Positions 8,551-16,828 of a DNA stretch of 29,352 nucleotides are shown one piece after another. The first letter of the stretch is position 1. Every line of letters begins with the position of its first letter. The notes beneath the pieces were generated by a model. That model was not told where the DNA came from and ran no database searches. It was given only the letters and a program-made list of their open reading frames with translations. The DNA comes from Planctomycetia bacterium (GTDB lineage Bacteria; Planctomycetota; Phycisphaerae; Phycisphaerales; SM1A02): the NCBI GenBank assembly GCA_005799475.1, contig SYGQ01000213.1, positions 1 to 29,352 of the forward strand, in the 5' to 3' direction. The translations under genes and the position numbers were made by a program.

Positions 8551-9159
8551 ATGCAACGAACCGCCTTCGTCCTCGTCGGTGCTGTCGCGCTGCTCCTCGC
8601 CGCATGCGGCGGCCACACGATGAACGCGCCACCGGTGGGGTTCCTCTCGCAACCGGCGCTCATGAGGAAGTCGAGCGATGGATCATGGAACTACTCGGCG
8701 AAGGCCGTTGATTGGGCGAGCTACAAGAGCGTCTTCGTGCCGGTGGTGACATTCGCGGACGGTGCCTACGAAGACAATGTCTGGGCGAGCGCCGCTGATC
8801 TCCCCACGCTTTCGGGCAAGCTCCAGAGTGCGCTTCAGGCGGCAATGGGTTCGCGTTACGCGGCGGCGGCGGGCGCTGGTGCGGGCACGCTTGTCGTCCG
8901 TGCGCAGATCGTGAAGGCTGTTCCCAACGCTCCGGCGCGCAACCTCGCGCCGCAGACGCAGATCGGCGGGACCGGTTACGGCTACGGTGAGGTGGCGATC
9001 GAAGTCGTCGACGGCGGCGATGGGCGAGTGCTGCTGGAGTTTGCCGATGTCCAGTCCACAACGCGATTCTCCACCGAGAAGCTCACAGTGTGGGGAAGCT
9101 TCGAGAAGTCGATCGGCGAGTGGGCTGATCGCATCGCGAACTCCTGTCAGGCGAAGTAA
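8551..9159 (+). CDS. Lipoprotein, DUF3313-like
   Basis: A 202-residue secreted lipoprotein: MQRTAFVLVGAVALLLAAC is a signal peptide ending in the lipobox LAAC, so the mature protein starts with a lipid-modified cysteine followed by GG. The body (SYKSVFVPVVTF, a helical LSGKLQSALQAAM stretch, TLVVRAQIVKA, a Gly-rich turn, then GEVAIEVVDGGDGRVLLEF) has the pattern of DUF3313-type lipoproteins of unknown function; this assignment is moderate. Start 8551 is preferred over 8542 because a promoter -10 covers the latter. The gene precedes the RND efflux genes by 44 bp and may be cotranscribed with them, though a separate -10-like TACACT precedes the efflux genes. A role in envelope maintenance is only a guess. 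Confidence 0.75.
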   Translation: MQRTAFVLVGAVALLLAACGGHTMNAPPVGFLSQPALMRKSSDGSWNYSAKAVDWASYKSVFVPVVTFADGAYEDNVWASAADLPTLSGKLQSALQAAMGSRYAAAAGAGAGTLVVRAQIVKAVPNAPARNLAPQTQIGGTGYGYGEVAIEVVDGGDGRVLLEFADVQSTTRFSTEKLTVWGSFEKSIGEWADRIANSCQAK

Positions 9160-9187
9160 TCAGCGCGCCTCGCACGGATCATCGAAC

Positions 9188-9193
9188 TACACT
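9188..9193 (+). promoter_or_regulatory. -10-like TACACT before the RND efflux operon
   Basis: TACACT ends 10 nt before ATG 9204 in the 44-bp gap after the lipoprotein gene. No convincing -35 is visible. It fits the window-wide habit of -10 elements set very close to start codons. Confidence 0.35.
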
Positions 9194-9203
9194 CCCCTCC
9201 CGC

Positions 9204-10685
9204 ATGAGTCCTCGAGTGATTTCCCTCGCGCGACCTCTCGCCATCGCGGCGGTGATGGCTGGCCTTGCGACCGCGTGCAAGGTCGGCCCGAACTACACGA
9301 CGCCGCAGGAGTTGCCCACGCATGAGTGGAGCCAGAACGCGCAGGGCCCCGTCACGGCGGATCAACCTGATCTGCACGAATGGTGGAAGCGATTCAACGA
9401 CCCCATCCTCGATCAACTCATCGCGCAGGCGGAAGTCTCCAACGCAAAACTCGAAATGGCACTGGCCAATGTGCGTGTCGCGCTCGGCGCACTCGGCGTC
9501 TCGGAGAGTGAGTACTGGCCATCGATCAAGACCGGCATTGCCTACTCGCGCAATCAGACCAACATCAATCTGATCCCGTCAACCGGCGTCGAGTCCAGTC
9601 CCTTCAGCGTGTGGACCGCCGGCGTGGCCATGACCGGCTGGGAGATCGATGTCTGGGGTCGCGTGGCTCGCCTGGTCGAGTCCTCGACGGCGTCGCTCGC
9701 GGCCGATGTCGAGGATGTCCGCGATGCGCTGATCTCGGTGCGCGGCCAAGTGGGCGCGACCTACATGAAGGTGCGAACGCTGCAAGTGCAACTGGGCATT
9801 CTTGAGACCGCGATCGTCAACGCGCGAACGACATGCGAACTCGCGCTGGCGAAGTTCACAGCGGGGACCAACACGCTGCTTGACCTCAACGAGGCGAGGC
9901 AAGACCTCGAAACACTCGAGGCGCAACTCCCACAGATTGAGGCGGATCTGGCGGCGTCCATCTTCTCCGTGGCTCAACTCTGCGGCACGACACCCGAGCC
10001 GATGGTGAAGCTGCTGGGCCCGCGGTCAGTCATCCCAACGGGTCCCGCATCGGTCGGTGTCGGCATCCCGACCGAACTTCTTCGCCGTCGGCCTGATGTC
10101 CGAAGCAGTGAGCGACGCGCTGCTGCCGCGGTGGCCACCATTGGAGCCACAGAGGCGCTCAACTACCCAGTCTTCTCACTCAATGGCAGTTTCTATCTTG
10201 CGGCAAACCAGTTCGGCTCGATGTTCAACTCACCCAGTTCCACCTACGGATTCGGCCCCAGCGTCTCGTGGCTAGTCTTTCAAGGGGGGTATGTGGAGTC
10301 GCTGATCGCGCAGAGCAAGGGACAGGCACAGGTCGCACTCGCGTCGTACCGCGACACAGTCCTTGAAGCCGTCCGCGATGTCGAGACATCGATCAGCAAT
10401 CTGGTGCAGGCTCAGCGCGAGGTGGAGAGTTACGGCGAAGCCGCGATGCTCGCGCAAAGCACCTTCGAACTCGCTCAAGCACAGTACGCGGCCGGCACCG
10501 TCGATCTCGACCGGTTGATCACGATCCAGAACAACCTGCTCGAGGTGCAGGAGGACATGGCATCCAGTCAAGGCGCCCTCGCCACGGACTTTGTCAGCCT
10601 GTACCGCGCGCTCGGCGGCGGTTGGGAACAGACGGCCGTCAATCAGGAAGCCACCGCGAACGCCGGAGGAAAGGTCACCCCATGA
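9204..10685 (+). CDS. RND efflux outer-membrane factor (OprM/NodT family lipoprotein)
   Basis: A 493-residue TolC-like outer-membrane channel subunit. The signal peptide ends in LATAC with lipid-modified Cys25, followed by the typical KVGPNY. Two internally repeated helical halves follow, with SISNLVQAQREVESYG and LAQAQYAAGTVDLDRLITIQ in the second half and CELALAKFTAGTNTLLDLNEARQDLETLEAQ in the first. The conserved phrase GIPTELLRRRPDVRSSERR lies at the junction of the repeats. As a trimer it should form the exit duct for the adaptor and pump encoded next. Its stop overlaps the adaptor start as ATGA, with a GGAGG site inside its last codons, so the two are translationally coupled. Cargo cannot be predicted. 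It could also serve the ABC exporter at the far end of the window, which has no duct gene of its own. Confidence 0.94.
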   Translation: MSPRVISLARPLAIAAVMAGLATACKVGPNYTTPQELPTHEWSQNAQGPVTADQPDLHEWWKRFNDPILDQLIAQAEVSNAKLEMALANVRVALGALGVSESEYWPSIKTGIAYSRNQTNINLIPSTGVESSPFSVWTAGVAMTGWEIDVWGRVARLVESSTASLAADVEDVRDALISVRGQVGATYMKVRTLQVQLGILETAIVNARTTCELALAKFTAGTNTLLDLNEARQDLETLEAQLPQIEADLAASIFSVAQLCGTTPEPMVKLLGPRSVIPTGPASVGVGIPTELLRRRPDVRSSERRAAAAVATIGATEALNYPVFSLNGSFYLAANQFGSMFNSPSSTYGFGPSVSWLVFQGGYVESLIAQSKGQAQVALASYRDTVLEAVRDVETSISNLVQAQREVESYGEAAMLAQSTFELAQAQYAAGTVDLDRLITIQNNLLEVQEDMASSQGALATDFVSLYRALGGGWEQTAVNQEATANAGGKVTP

Positions 10686-11824
10686 AGTCGTTCCACATCG
10701 CGTTCACGGCAGCCCTGTTGGCGCTTGCAGGATGCGAACAGCAGCCCGCACTCCCCACGCGGCCCACGACCGTCCCCGTTCGAACGGCGAAGGTCACGAC
10801 CCAAAGCGTCTCGCTCGCCGTCGCCTATCCGGGGTTCACGGTTTCGCCGCGGACGGTCGAGATCGATGCGCGTGTCGAAGGATTCTTGCTTCGTCAGGAA
10901 GTGCCCGACGGCTCGGTGACGAAGGCGGACCAAGTCATCTACAAGATCGACGCGCGCCCATTCGAGGCCCAGGTCGCCGCCACGCAGGGACAACTCGCCA
11001 CGGCGATGGCGCAACGCGACTACGCGAAGAAGGAGATGGAGCGAAACGCACCGCTGGTCAAGGCCAACGCCATCAGCCAACAGTCGTTCGACCAACTCGT
11101 CGCGAACTACCAGGAAGCCGAGGGCCGAACCCTCACCGCACAAGCCAACCTGACCACGGCACAACTGAACCTCTCGTGGTGCACGATGGCCGCACCGTTT
11201 CCCGGGCTCCTCGGGGCGAGCCAGTTTTTCGAAGGGGCTCTGGTCGGAACTCCATCGACAGTAAACCTCAACTCGCTCGTGCAACTGGATCCCATGTGGG
11301 CGCAGTTCAGCCCCGCCGCAAGCGACTGGCCCAAGTTCGCCGCGCGCATGGCGGCTGGCCCGCTCACGGCGACCGTCACCTATGGCGGCAATCCAACGCT
11401 GACCGAGAGCGGGAAGATCGTCTTCGTCGACAACACGGCATCGACGAACACCGCGACACTCATGATGCGGGTCGAGTTCGCCAATCCCACCACCCTGTTC
11501 CGACCGGGAACCTACTGCGATGTGGAGGTCGCCCTCGGCGAGGTCCCCAACACGATCGTGGTCCCGAAAGAAGCGCTGTACGCGCGCGATGCCGATCTCT
11601 TCGTCTGGCGCGTGAAGACCGATGACACGGTGGAATGTGTCAAGGTCACCGTGCTCCGAAAGTTCGGCGAGTACATGGCCCTTACCTCCGGTCCGAGTCC
11701 CGGCGACACCATCGTGGTCGAGGGCATCCAGCGCCTCAAGCAGGGTTCGAAGATCGCCGTCGCGCCGCCGGTCGCTCCCACGCCAGCGAAGACTCCAGCG
11801 AAGACTCCAGCGAAGACTCCATAG
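10682..11824 (+). CDS. RND efflux periplasmic adaptor (membrane fusion protein)
   Basis: A 380-residue AcrA-type adaptor. MKSFHIAFTAALLALAGC is a lipoprotein signal with Cys18. The first half-lipoyl motif is seen in VEIDARVEGFLLRQEVPDGS, then an alpha-hairpin (QVAATQGQLATAMAQRDYAK to QANLTTAQLNLSWC), the second lipoyl half (TMAAPFPGLLGAS), and the beta-barrel and membrane-proximal domains (FRPGTYCDVEVALGE, NTIVVPKEALYAR). It bridges the inner-membrane pump to the outer-membrane channel. The start at 10682 overlaps the previous stop by 4 bp. The C terminus ends in a (Pro-Ala-Lys-Thr)3 tail encoded by three exact 12-bp repeats, which is not part of the adaptor fold. The pump gene starts 18 bp downstream. 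Confidence 0.94.
   Translation: MKSFHIAFTAALLALAGCEQQPALPTRPTTVPVRTAKVTTQSVSLAVAYPGFTVSPRTVEIDARVEGFLLRQEVPDGSVTKADQVIYKIDARPFEAQVAATQGQLATAMAQRDYAKKEMERNAPLVKANAISQQSFDQLVANYQEAEGRTLTAQANLTTAQLNLSWCTMAAPFPGLLGASQFFEGALVGTPSTVNLNSLVQLDPMWAQFSPAASDWPKFAARMAAGPLTATVTYGGNPTLTESGKIVFVDNTASTNTATLMMRVEFANPTTLFRPGTYCDVEVALGEVPNTIVVPKEALYARDADLFVWRVKTDDTVECVKVTVLRKFGEYMALTSGPSPGDTIVVEGIQRLKQGSKIAVAPPVAPTPAKTPAKTPAKTP
11783..11818 (+). repeat. Three tandem copies of a 12-bp unit at the adaptor C terminus
   Basis: The unit CCAGCGAAGACT is repeated exactly three times and encodes Pro-Ala-Lys-Thr repeats at the very end of the adaptor. Perfect identity suggests recent slippage expansion and likely copy-number variation between strains. 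Confidence 0.9.
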
Positions 11825-11842
11825 TCCCCCACTCTCGCCGCC

Positions 11843-14800
11843 ATGGTGAACTTCTTCATCCACCGCCCGATTTTCGCCAGCGTCATCGCCATCATCATGG
11901 CGGCTGTGGGCGTGATCGCGATGGTCCTACTCCCCATCGCGCAATTCCCCAACATCGTGCCACCGACCGTTCAGGTGAGCTCGACCTACACCGGCGCCGA
12001 CGCGGTCACCGTCGCCAACTCGGTGACGATGCCGCTTGAGCAGCAGATCAACGGCGCCGAGGGAATGATCTACCTCTCGTCGAACAGTACGAACACAGGT
12101 CAAAGCGTCATCACCGTGACCTTCGAGGTGGGGTACGACCTCGACATCGGGGCGGTTGATGTGCTCAACCGGGTGCAGTCTGCCGAACCGCAGTTGCCCC
12201 AGCAGGTGCAGCAACTCGGGGTGACGATCACGAAGCAGTCGACGAACCTCACGCTCGTCGTCTCACTTCTCTCGCCCGATGGCACCTACGACAGCACCTT
12301 CCTGTCCAACTACGCGAACATCCTTGTGGAGCCGGTGCTCGCGCGCATCGATGGCGTCGGCAACATCACCGTCTTCGGGCTTCTCCAATACTCGATGCGA
12401 GTCTGGCTCGACCCAGCCAAGATGACGGCGATGAACCTTTCGCCGGGCGAAGTCGTCCAAGCGGTCAAGGATCAGAACCAGCAGGCCGCCATCGGCAGCG
12501 TCGGCGCCGCACCGACCGCAGGGCATCCAGGGTTCAATCTCACGCTCGTCACAGAAGGTCGCCTCGTCACAGAACAGGAGTTCGGCGACATCATCGTCCG
12601 CGCTGGGAATGACGGCGCGATCGTTCGCGTCCGCGACATCGGGCGCGCCGAATTGGGTGCCTTTCAGTACTCCTCGACATCGAGCCTGAACGGCCAAGGC
12701 ACTGGCACGATCGGCATCTACCAACTGCCCTCGGCGAACGCCTACTCCGTTGTCGAGGCCGTGAAGGCGCAGATGGAGCGACTCGCGCCACTGTTCCCTG
12801 ACGGCGTCACATGGCAGGTCACCTACGACAGCACCGCGTTCGTCTCGGCGTCGATCAAGGACCTCAACAAGACGCTCATCGAGGCAGCACTGCTCGTGCT
12901 TGGCGTCATCTTCCTCTTCCTCCAGAGTTGGCGAGCGACGATCATTCCGATGATCGCCATCCCGGTCTCGATCATCGGAACCTTTGGCATCATGATGGCC
13001 GCTGGGTTCTCGATCAACACACTGACGCTGCTTGGACTGGTGCTCGCCATCGGACTCGTCGTCGACGACTCCATCATCGTTGTCGAAAATGTCTATCGGC
13101 AGTTGGAACTTGGCGCCCGCGACGGCACCGAAGCCGCCGAGCGCGCGATGAAGGAGGTCGCCGGACCGATCGTCGCGACGAGTTCGGTGCTGCTCGCCGT
13201 GTTTGTCCCGGCGGCCATGATGCCGGGCATCACGGGACAGCTCTACAACCAGTTCGCGCTCACCATTGCGTTCAGCGTGATGTTGAGCATGGTGAACTCG
13301 CTCACACTGTCACCGGCGTTGTGCGCCGTGTTCCTTCGCAAGCCGCACGCGGTCAAGTTCCGTCCCTTCATCCTGTTCAACAACGGGTTCGAGTGGGCCA
13401 CGCACCGCTACTCGCGCCTCGTGCGCTGGCTCGGCGAGCGCTGGCTCATCATGGTCGGCGTGTTCGTGGTGGGCGCTGCCGCCCTCGCGTACGAACTCAC
13501 ACACACACCGACGGCCTTCATCCCCAACGAAGATCAGGGGTACTTCTTCGTCGGCTTCTCACTGCCGTCGGGCGCAAGTCTCGAGCGCACGCAGGCGGTC
13601 AGCGACCAGATTCTCAAGATCGTGAAGGAGGAATCGGCGTGCGTTGATGTGGTCGAGATCAACGGGTTCAACTTCCTCACGCAGGTTGCGACGACGAACG
13701 CCGGGTTCAACATCGTGACATTGAAGCCTTGGGACGAGCGCAACCCCCGCACAGAAAACTTGCGCGCGATCATCACCCGTGTGTTTCCCAAGCTCTACTC
13801 GATCCCGGAGGCGACCGTCCTCGCTTTCCCACCGCCCCCGATCCCGGGACTCGGCCAGGTCGCCGGCTGGCAGCTGCAGGTTGAAGATGTCAACGGCGCC
13901 GGCTACGAGGCGCTCGCGACTGTCGCGAACGAGTTCATTGAGGAACTCGAGAAGCGCCCCGAGCTCGCCAACATCTCCTCTCCCTTCCAAGCGCAGGTTC
14001 CGATCGTGAAACTCGCGATCGACCGAACGAAGGCCATTTCGTTTCACCTTGACATGTCGACCGTCTTCACCACGCTCGGTCAGACGCTCGGCCAGTCCTT
14101 CATCAACAACTTCAATGAGTTCAATCAGGTCTACAATGTGATGATTCAGGCCGATGCGGGCTCTCGCATGCAGGTCGCCGACATCCTGAAGACCTATGTG
14201 CAGAACACGAAGGGCGGCATGGTGCCGCTGTCTGCCTTCGCCACCTTCTCCATTGGCATCGGCACCGACAATGCGACCCGATACAACATGTACAACACGG
14301 TTCAGATCAACGGGGCAACGGGACCCGGCCACGCGTCGGGCCAGTCGATTCAGGCGATCGCAGAGGTCGCGAAACAGACCCTCCCCGACGGGTTCACCTT
14401 TGAGTGGACCGGCGTGACCTATCAGCAGATCGAGTCCGGCCAGTACGCGCCCATCATCTTCGCGCTCGCCCTCCTCGCGGTGTACCTGCTGCTCGCGGCG
14501 CTGTACGAGAGTTGGCTGCTGCCATTCAATGTGCTTCTCGCGGTGACCTTCGCCGCGCTGGGCGCGCTCCTCTTCATGCACATCCGAGGCAAGGTCCTCG
14601 ATGTCTATGCGCAGATCGGCATGGTGATGCTCGTCGGGCTCGCGGCCAAGAATGCGATCCTCATTGTTGAGTTCGCCAAACTCCGTTACGAGAAGGGTGA
14701 ACCCATCCTTGATGCCGCGGTGAACGCGTCGCACCAACGGCTCCGACCCATCATGATGACCGCGATCGCCTTCATGCTCGGCGTGCTGCCGCTGACAATC

Positions 14801-14974
14801 GCCACAGGCGCGGGTGCCGCGAGCCACCAGTCGATCGGGACAACCGTCCTCGGGGGGATGATCGGTTCGGCGACGATGGATCAGCTTGTCGTCCCCGTCT
14901 TCTTCGTCATGCTCATGGGCGCCGCGGCGAAGTTCGGCCTCGGGCGGCCGAAGGAACCACCCGCTCACTCGTAG
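11843..14974 (+). CDS. RND multidrug efflux pump, HAE1 family inner-membrane transporter
   Basis: A 1043-residue AcrB/MexB-type proton-driven pump, the usual length for the family. The first helix starts at FFIHRPIFASVIAII. Proton-relay residues are in place: Asp408 and Asp409 in LVVDDSIIVVEN (TM4), Lys936 in GLAAKNAILIVEF (TM10) and Thr973 in PIMMTAIAFMLG (TM11). The two large periplasmic loops with porter and funnel domains occupy roughly residues 35-335 and 560-860. Together with the two preceding genes it makes a full tripartite system. No regulator gene adjoins it. The 3' end overlaps the convergent fucosidase-like gene by 10 bp. Substrates could be hydrophobic toxins or lipids; they cannot be inferred from sequence. 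Confidence 0.96.
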   Translation: MVNFFIHRPIFASVIAIIMAAVGVIAMVLLPIAQFPNIVPPTVQVSSTYTGADAVTVANSVTMPLEQQINGAEGMIYLSSNSTNTGQSVITVTFEVGYDLDIGAVDVLNRVQSAEPQLPQQVQQLGVTITKQSTNLTLVVSLLSPDGTYDSTFLSNYANILVEPVLARIDGVGNITVFGLLQYSMRVWLDPAKMTAMNLSPGEVVQAVKDQNQQAAIGSVGAAPTAGHPGFNLTLVTEGRLVTEQEFGDIIVRAGNDGAIVRVRDIGRAELGAFQYSSTSSLNGQGTGTIGIYQLPSANAYSVVEAVKAQMERLAPLFPDGVTWQVTYDSTAFVSASIKDLNKTLIEAALLVLGVIFLFLQSWRATIIPMIAIPVSIIGTFGIMMAAGFSINTLTLLGLVLAIGLVVDDSIIVVENVYRQLELGARDGTEAAERAMKEVAGPIVATSSVLLAVFVPAAMMPGITGQLYNQFALTIAFSVMLSMVNSLTLSPALCAVFLRKPHAVKFRPFILFNNGFEWATHRYSRLVRWLGERWLIMVGVFVVGAAALAYELTHTPTAFIPNEDQGYFFVGFSLPSGASLERTQAVSDQILKIVKEESACVDVVEINGFNFLTQVATTNAGFNIVTLKPWDERNPRTENLRAIITRVFPKLYSIPEATVLAFPPPPIPGLGQVAGWQLQVEDVNGAGYEALATVANEFIEELEKRPELANISSPFQAQVPIVKLAIDRTKAISFHLDMSTVFTTLGQTLGQSFINNFNEFNQVYNVMIQADAGSRMQVADILKTYVQNTKGGMVPLSAFATFSIGIGTDNATRYNMYNTVQINGATGPGHASGQSIQAIAEVAKQTLPDGFTFEWTGVTYQQIESGQYAPIIFALALLAVYLLLAALYESWLLPFNVLLAVTFAALGALLFMHIRGKVLDVYAQIGMVMLVGLAAKNAILIVEFAKLRYEKGEPILDAAVNASHQRLRPIMMTAIAFMLGVLPLTIATGAGAASHQSIGTTVLGGMIGSATMDQLVVPVFFVMLMGAAAKFGLGRPKEPPAHS
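14933..14952. terminator. Hairpin near the convergent RND pump / fucosidase ends
   Basis: TTCGGCC (14933-14939) and GGCCGAA (14946-14952) form a perfect 7-bp stem with a 6-nt loop inside the last codons of the pump gene and just beyond the stop of the opposing gene. No T-tract follows on either strand; a transcription-end function is inferred from position only. Confidence 0.3.
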
Positions 14975-16278
14975 ACGGACACACGGCCGAGCATCGGCGT
15001 GGCGCGAGATGACTCCACGACGAACCGCAATTGCGTGGCCGGCGCGGTGGCGACGGCGAAAATCCGCCGCGGTCCAATGGTCGTTCCGCGAGCGAGTTCA
15101 CGCCACGGCCCATCCGATGATCGCGCGTCAATTCTGAAGGACTCGACGCGCTGCCCGAGTTCGACCCGCTCCTCGAGGCGGATGGTTCTGGGCATGACCG
15201 TCGTGGACCACGAGAGCGTGAGCGTCGCGTGCGCCGCATCCCAATCGGGCGTCGCATGGTCGGCGACATCCTTCGCCGTGCGGTTGCGCACACGCTCGCC
15301 CCACTCGTGCAGTGCCTTGGCGTCCTGCGGCGCCACCAGCCCCCGTCGGTCGACCGGCACATTGAGCAAGAGGTTGCATCCGCGGCCAACGCTCTCCAAC
15401 CAGATTCGCTCAAGGGCCTCCGGAGTCTTCACCTTGTCGTCTTCGCTCGCGCGCCAGAACCATCCTGGGCGGATCGAGACATCCACCTCTGCCTGAATCC
15501 AGTCGGCGCCGTCGCGCTGGCCCGTGCAGAGCACATCGTTTCGACCGGGAATCCCGGGGAAAAACTCAGCGAGGGAAAGTCGGCACCAGTTCGTCTCGCA
15601 TCCCACGCCGCGCTCATTGCCGACCCAGCGAATGTCCGGCCCCGCGTCGCTAAAAATGACGGCGTCAGGTTGGCACTCCCGCACGACGGCAACGAATCGC
15701 TGCCAGTCGTACTCCTGCCGCTTTCCGTTGGCACCCTCTCCGCACGCGCCGTCGAACCAGACTTCCGAAACGCGGCCGTAGTGGGTGAGCACATCGCGCA
15801 GCTGCGCCATGAAGTACTCGTTGTACGCGTCGCCCGTCCCGTACTTCGGATTGTTCCGATCCCAGGGCGAGAGATACACGCCGAAGCCAATCCCCCCCTC
15901 GCGGCAGGCGTGCGACAGCTCGGCGAGCACATCGCCCTTGCCGGAGCGCCACGGCGAGTACTTCACACTGTGTTCAGTCAGCGAAGACGGCCAGAGGCAG
16001 AACCCATCGTGGTGCTTCGCGGTCACCACGATGCCGCGCAGCCCCGCGTCCTTGGCGACGGCGACCCACTGCTTGCAATCGAGTTCCTTCGGATCGAAAC
16101 TCGACGGGTCCTCGGTGCCATGTCCCCACTCCTCGCCGGTGAATGTGTTGACCCCGAAGTGGATGAACATGCACTGTTCAAGCGCTTGGAATCGCAACTG
16201 CCTCGGACTTGGCGTCGGACCGAACGGCTCCTGCGACGACTGGCTCGCGAGGACCGCCGCGAGTGCCAGCGCGCCCAT
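14965..16278 (-). CDS. GH29 alpha-L-fucosidase-like glycoside hydrolase, secreted
   Basis: A 437-residue protein with a short hydrophobic N terminus (MGALALAAVLASQ), probably a signal peptide. The GH29 barrel follows: MFIHFGVNTFTGEEWGHG, the substrate-binding segment GIVVTAKHHDGFCLWPS (about 83-99), GFGVYLSPWDRN, and VSEVWFDGACG, where Asp176 is the expected nucleophile. GCNLLLNVPVDRRGLVAP closes the barrel, and the last hundred residues resemble a discoidin-like beta-sandwich common in this family. Family enzymes remove alpha-L-fucose from glycans, which suits a planctomycete feeding on algal polysaccharides; linkage specificity is unknown. Start ATG 16278 shares one base with the stop of the upstream phosphatase (TGATG). 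The coding 3' end overlaps the convergent RND pump by 10 bp. Confidence 0.9.
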   Translation of the reverse strand: MGALALAAVLASQSSQEPFGPTPSPRQLRFQALEQCMFIHFGVNTFTGEEWGHGTEDPSSFDPKELDCKQWVAVAKDAGLRGIVVTAKHHDGFCLWPSSLTEHSVKYSPWRSGKGDVLAELSHACREGGIGFGVYLSPWDRNNPKYGTGDAYNEYFMAQLRDVLTHYGRVSEVWFDGACGEGANGKRQEYDWQRFVAVVRECQPDAVIFSDAGPDIRWVGNERGVGCETNWCRLSLAEFFPGIPGRNDVLCTGQRDGADWIQAEVDVSIRPGWFWRASEDDKVKTPEALERIWLESVGRGCNLLLNVPVDRRGLVAPQDAKALHEWGERVRNRTAKDVADHATPDWDAAHATLTLSWSTTVMPRTIRLEERVELGQRVESFRIDARSSDGPWRELARGTTIGPRRIFAVATAPATQLRFVVESSRATPMLGRVSVYE

Positions 16279-16808
16279 CACGAGTTCTGCCCCGCAGCCG
16301 CGCCAAACTTGGCCACGACATCCGCCCACCGTCCCTGCGACCGAAGCGCACACTCAATCACCTCGCGAAGTGCGCCGTGACCAGGGAGCGCCGTCGTGAC
16401 ATAGTCCGCGCGCTCGCGCACCTCGCGGGCTGCACCAGCGACAGCAACGCCCACGCCTGCGGTCGCCATTGCCGCCAAGTCAGGAAGATCGTCGCCCACA
16501 AAGATCACCTCGCTCGTCGCGATCCCCCAATGCGCACACAGGGCCACGAGCGCTCTCGCCTTGTCGGACTCGCCTTGGAGCGCATCGTCGATGCCCAACT
16601 CGCGGAGTCGATGCTGCAGCGCCAGCCCGCGACGACCCGTGATCACCCCCACGAGTCCTCCGGACTGCCGCCAGAGCCCGATGCCGAGTCCGTCTCGCGC
16701 GCAGAACCGCTTCTCCTCGGCCCCGGTGTCATCGATGGCGATGCTGCCGTCCGTGAGGGTTCCATCGACATCGCAGACGATGGCACGAATCCCGCTCCAG
16801 GACTTCAT
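16278..16808 (-). CDS. kdsC: 3-deoxy-D-manno-octulosonate 8-phosphate phosphatase, HAD superfamily
   Basis: A 176-residue capless HAD phosphatase. The DxD nucleophile motif is CDVDGTLTDG (Asp13, Asp15); EKRFCARDGLGIGLWRQSG is the KdsC-specific segment; VITGRR holds the second motif; Lys83 is in the expected position; and FVGDDLPDLAAM (105-107 GDD) is the metal-binding motif. It dephosphorylates KDO-8-phosphate to KDO in the cytoplasm for lipid A/LPS core synthesis, so the organism probably makes LPS. The other kds genes are not in the window. The gene is followed directly by the fucosidase-like gene (TGATG) and lies 20 bp after the pyroglutamyl-peptidase gene. A -10-like TAGGAT stands exactly 6 nt before ATG, so it may have its own leaderless promoter. 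Confidence 0.9.
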   Translation of the reverse strand: MKSWSGIRAIVCDVDGTLTDGSIAIDDTGAEEKRFCARDGLGIGLWRQSGGLVGVITGRRGLALQHRLRELGIDDALQGESDKARALVALCAHWGIATSEVIFVGDDLPDLAAMATAGVGVAVAGAAREVRERADYVTTALPGHGALREVIECALRSQGRWADVVAKFGAAAGQNS

Positions 16809-16814
16809 GAGGCC

Positions 16815-16820
16815 ATCCTA
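16815..16820 (-). promoter_or_regulatory. -10-like TAGGAT 6 nt before kdsC
   Basis: On the minus strand TAGGAT lies in the 20-bp gap between the pyroglutamyl-peptidase stop and the kdsC start, ending 6 nt before ATG. No clear -35 is seen 17 bp upstream. It fits the leaderless pattern of the window. Confidence 0.4.
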
Positions 16821-16828
16821 GGGTCTCG

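Noticed and set aside
13559..14968. A 469-codon minus-strand open frame opposite the RND pump.
   Set aside because: His/Arg/Asp/Glu-rich product with no family resemblance; antisense to the essential C-terminal half of the pump.
15229..16380. A 383-codon plus-strand open frame opposite the fucosidase-like gene.
   Set aside because: The minus-strand product has a full GH29 fold and active-site motifs; the plus frame has none.
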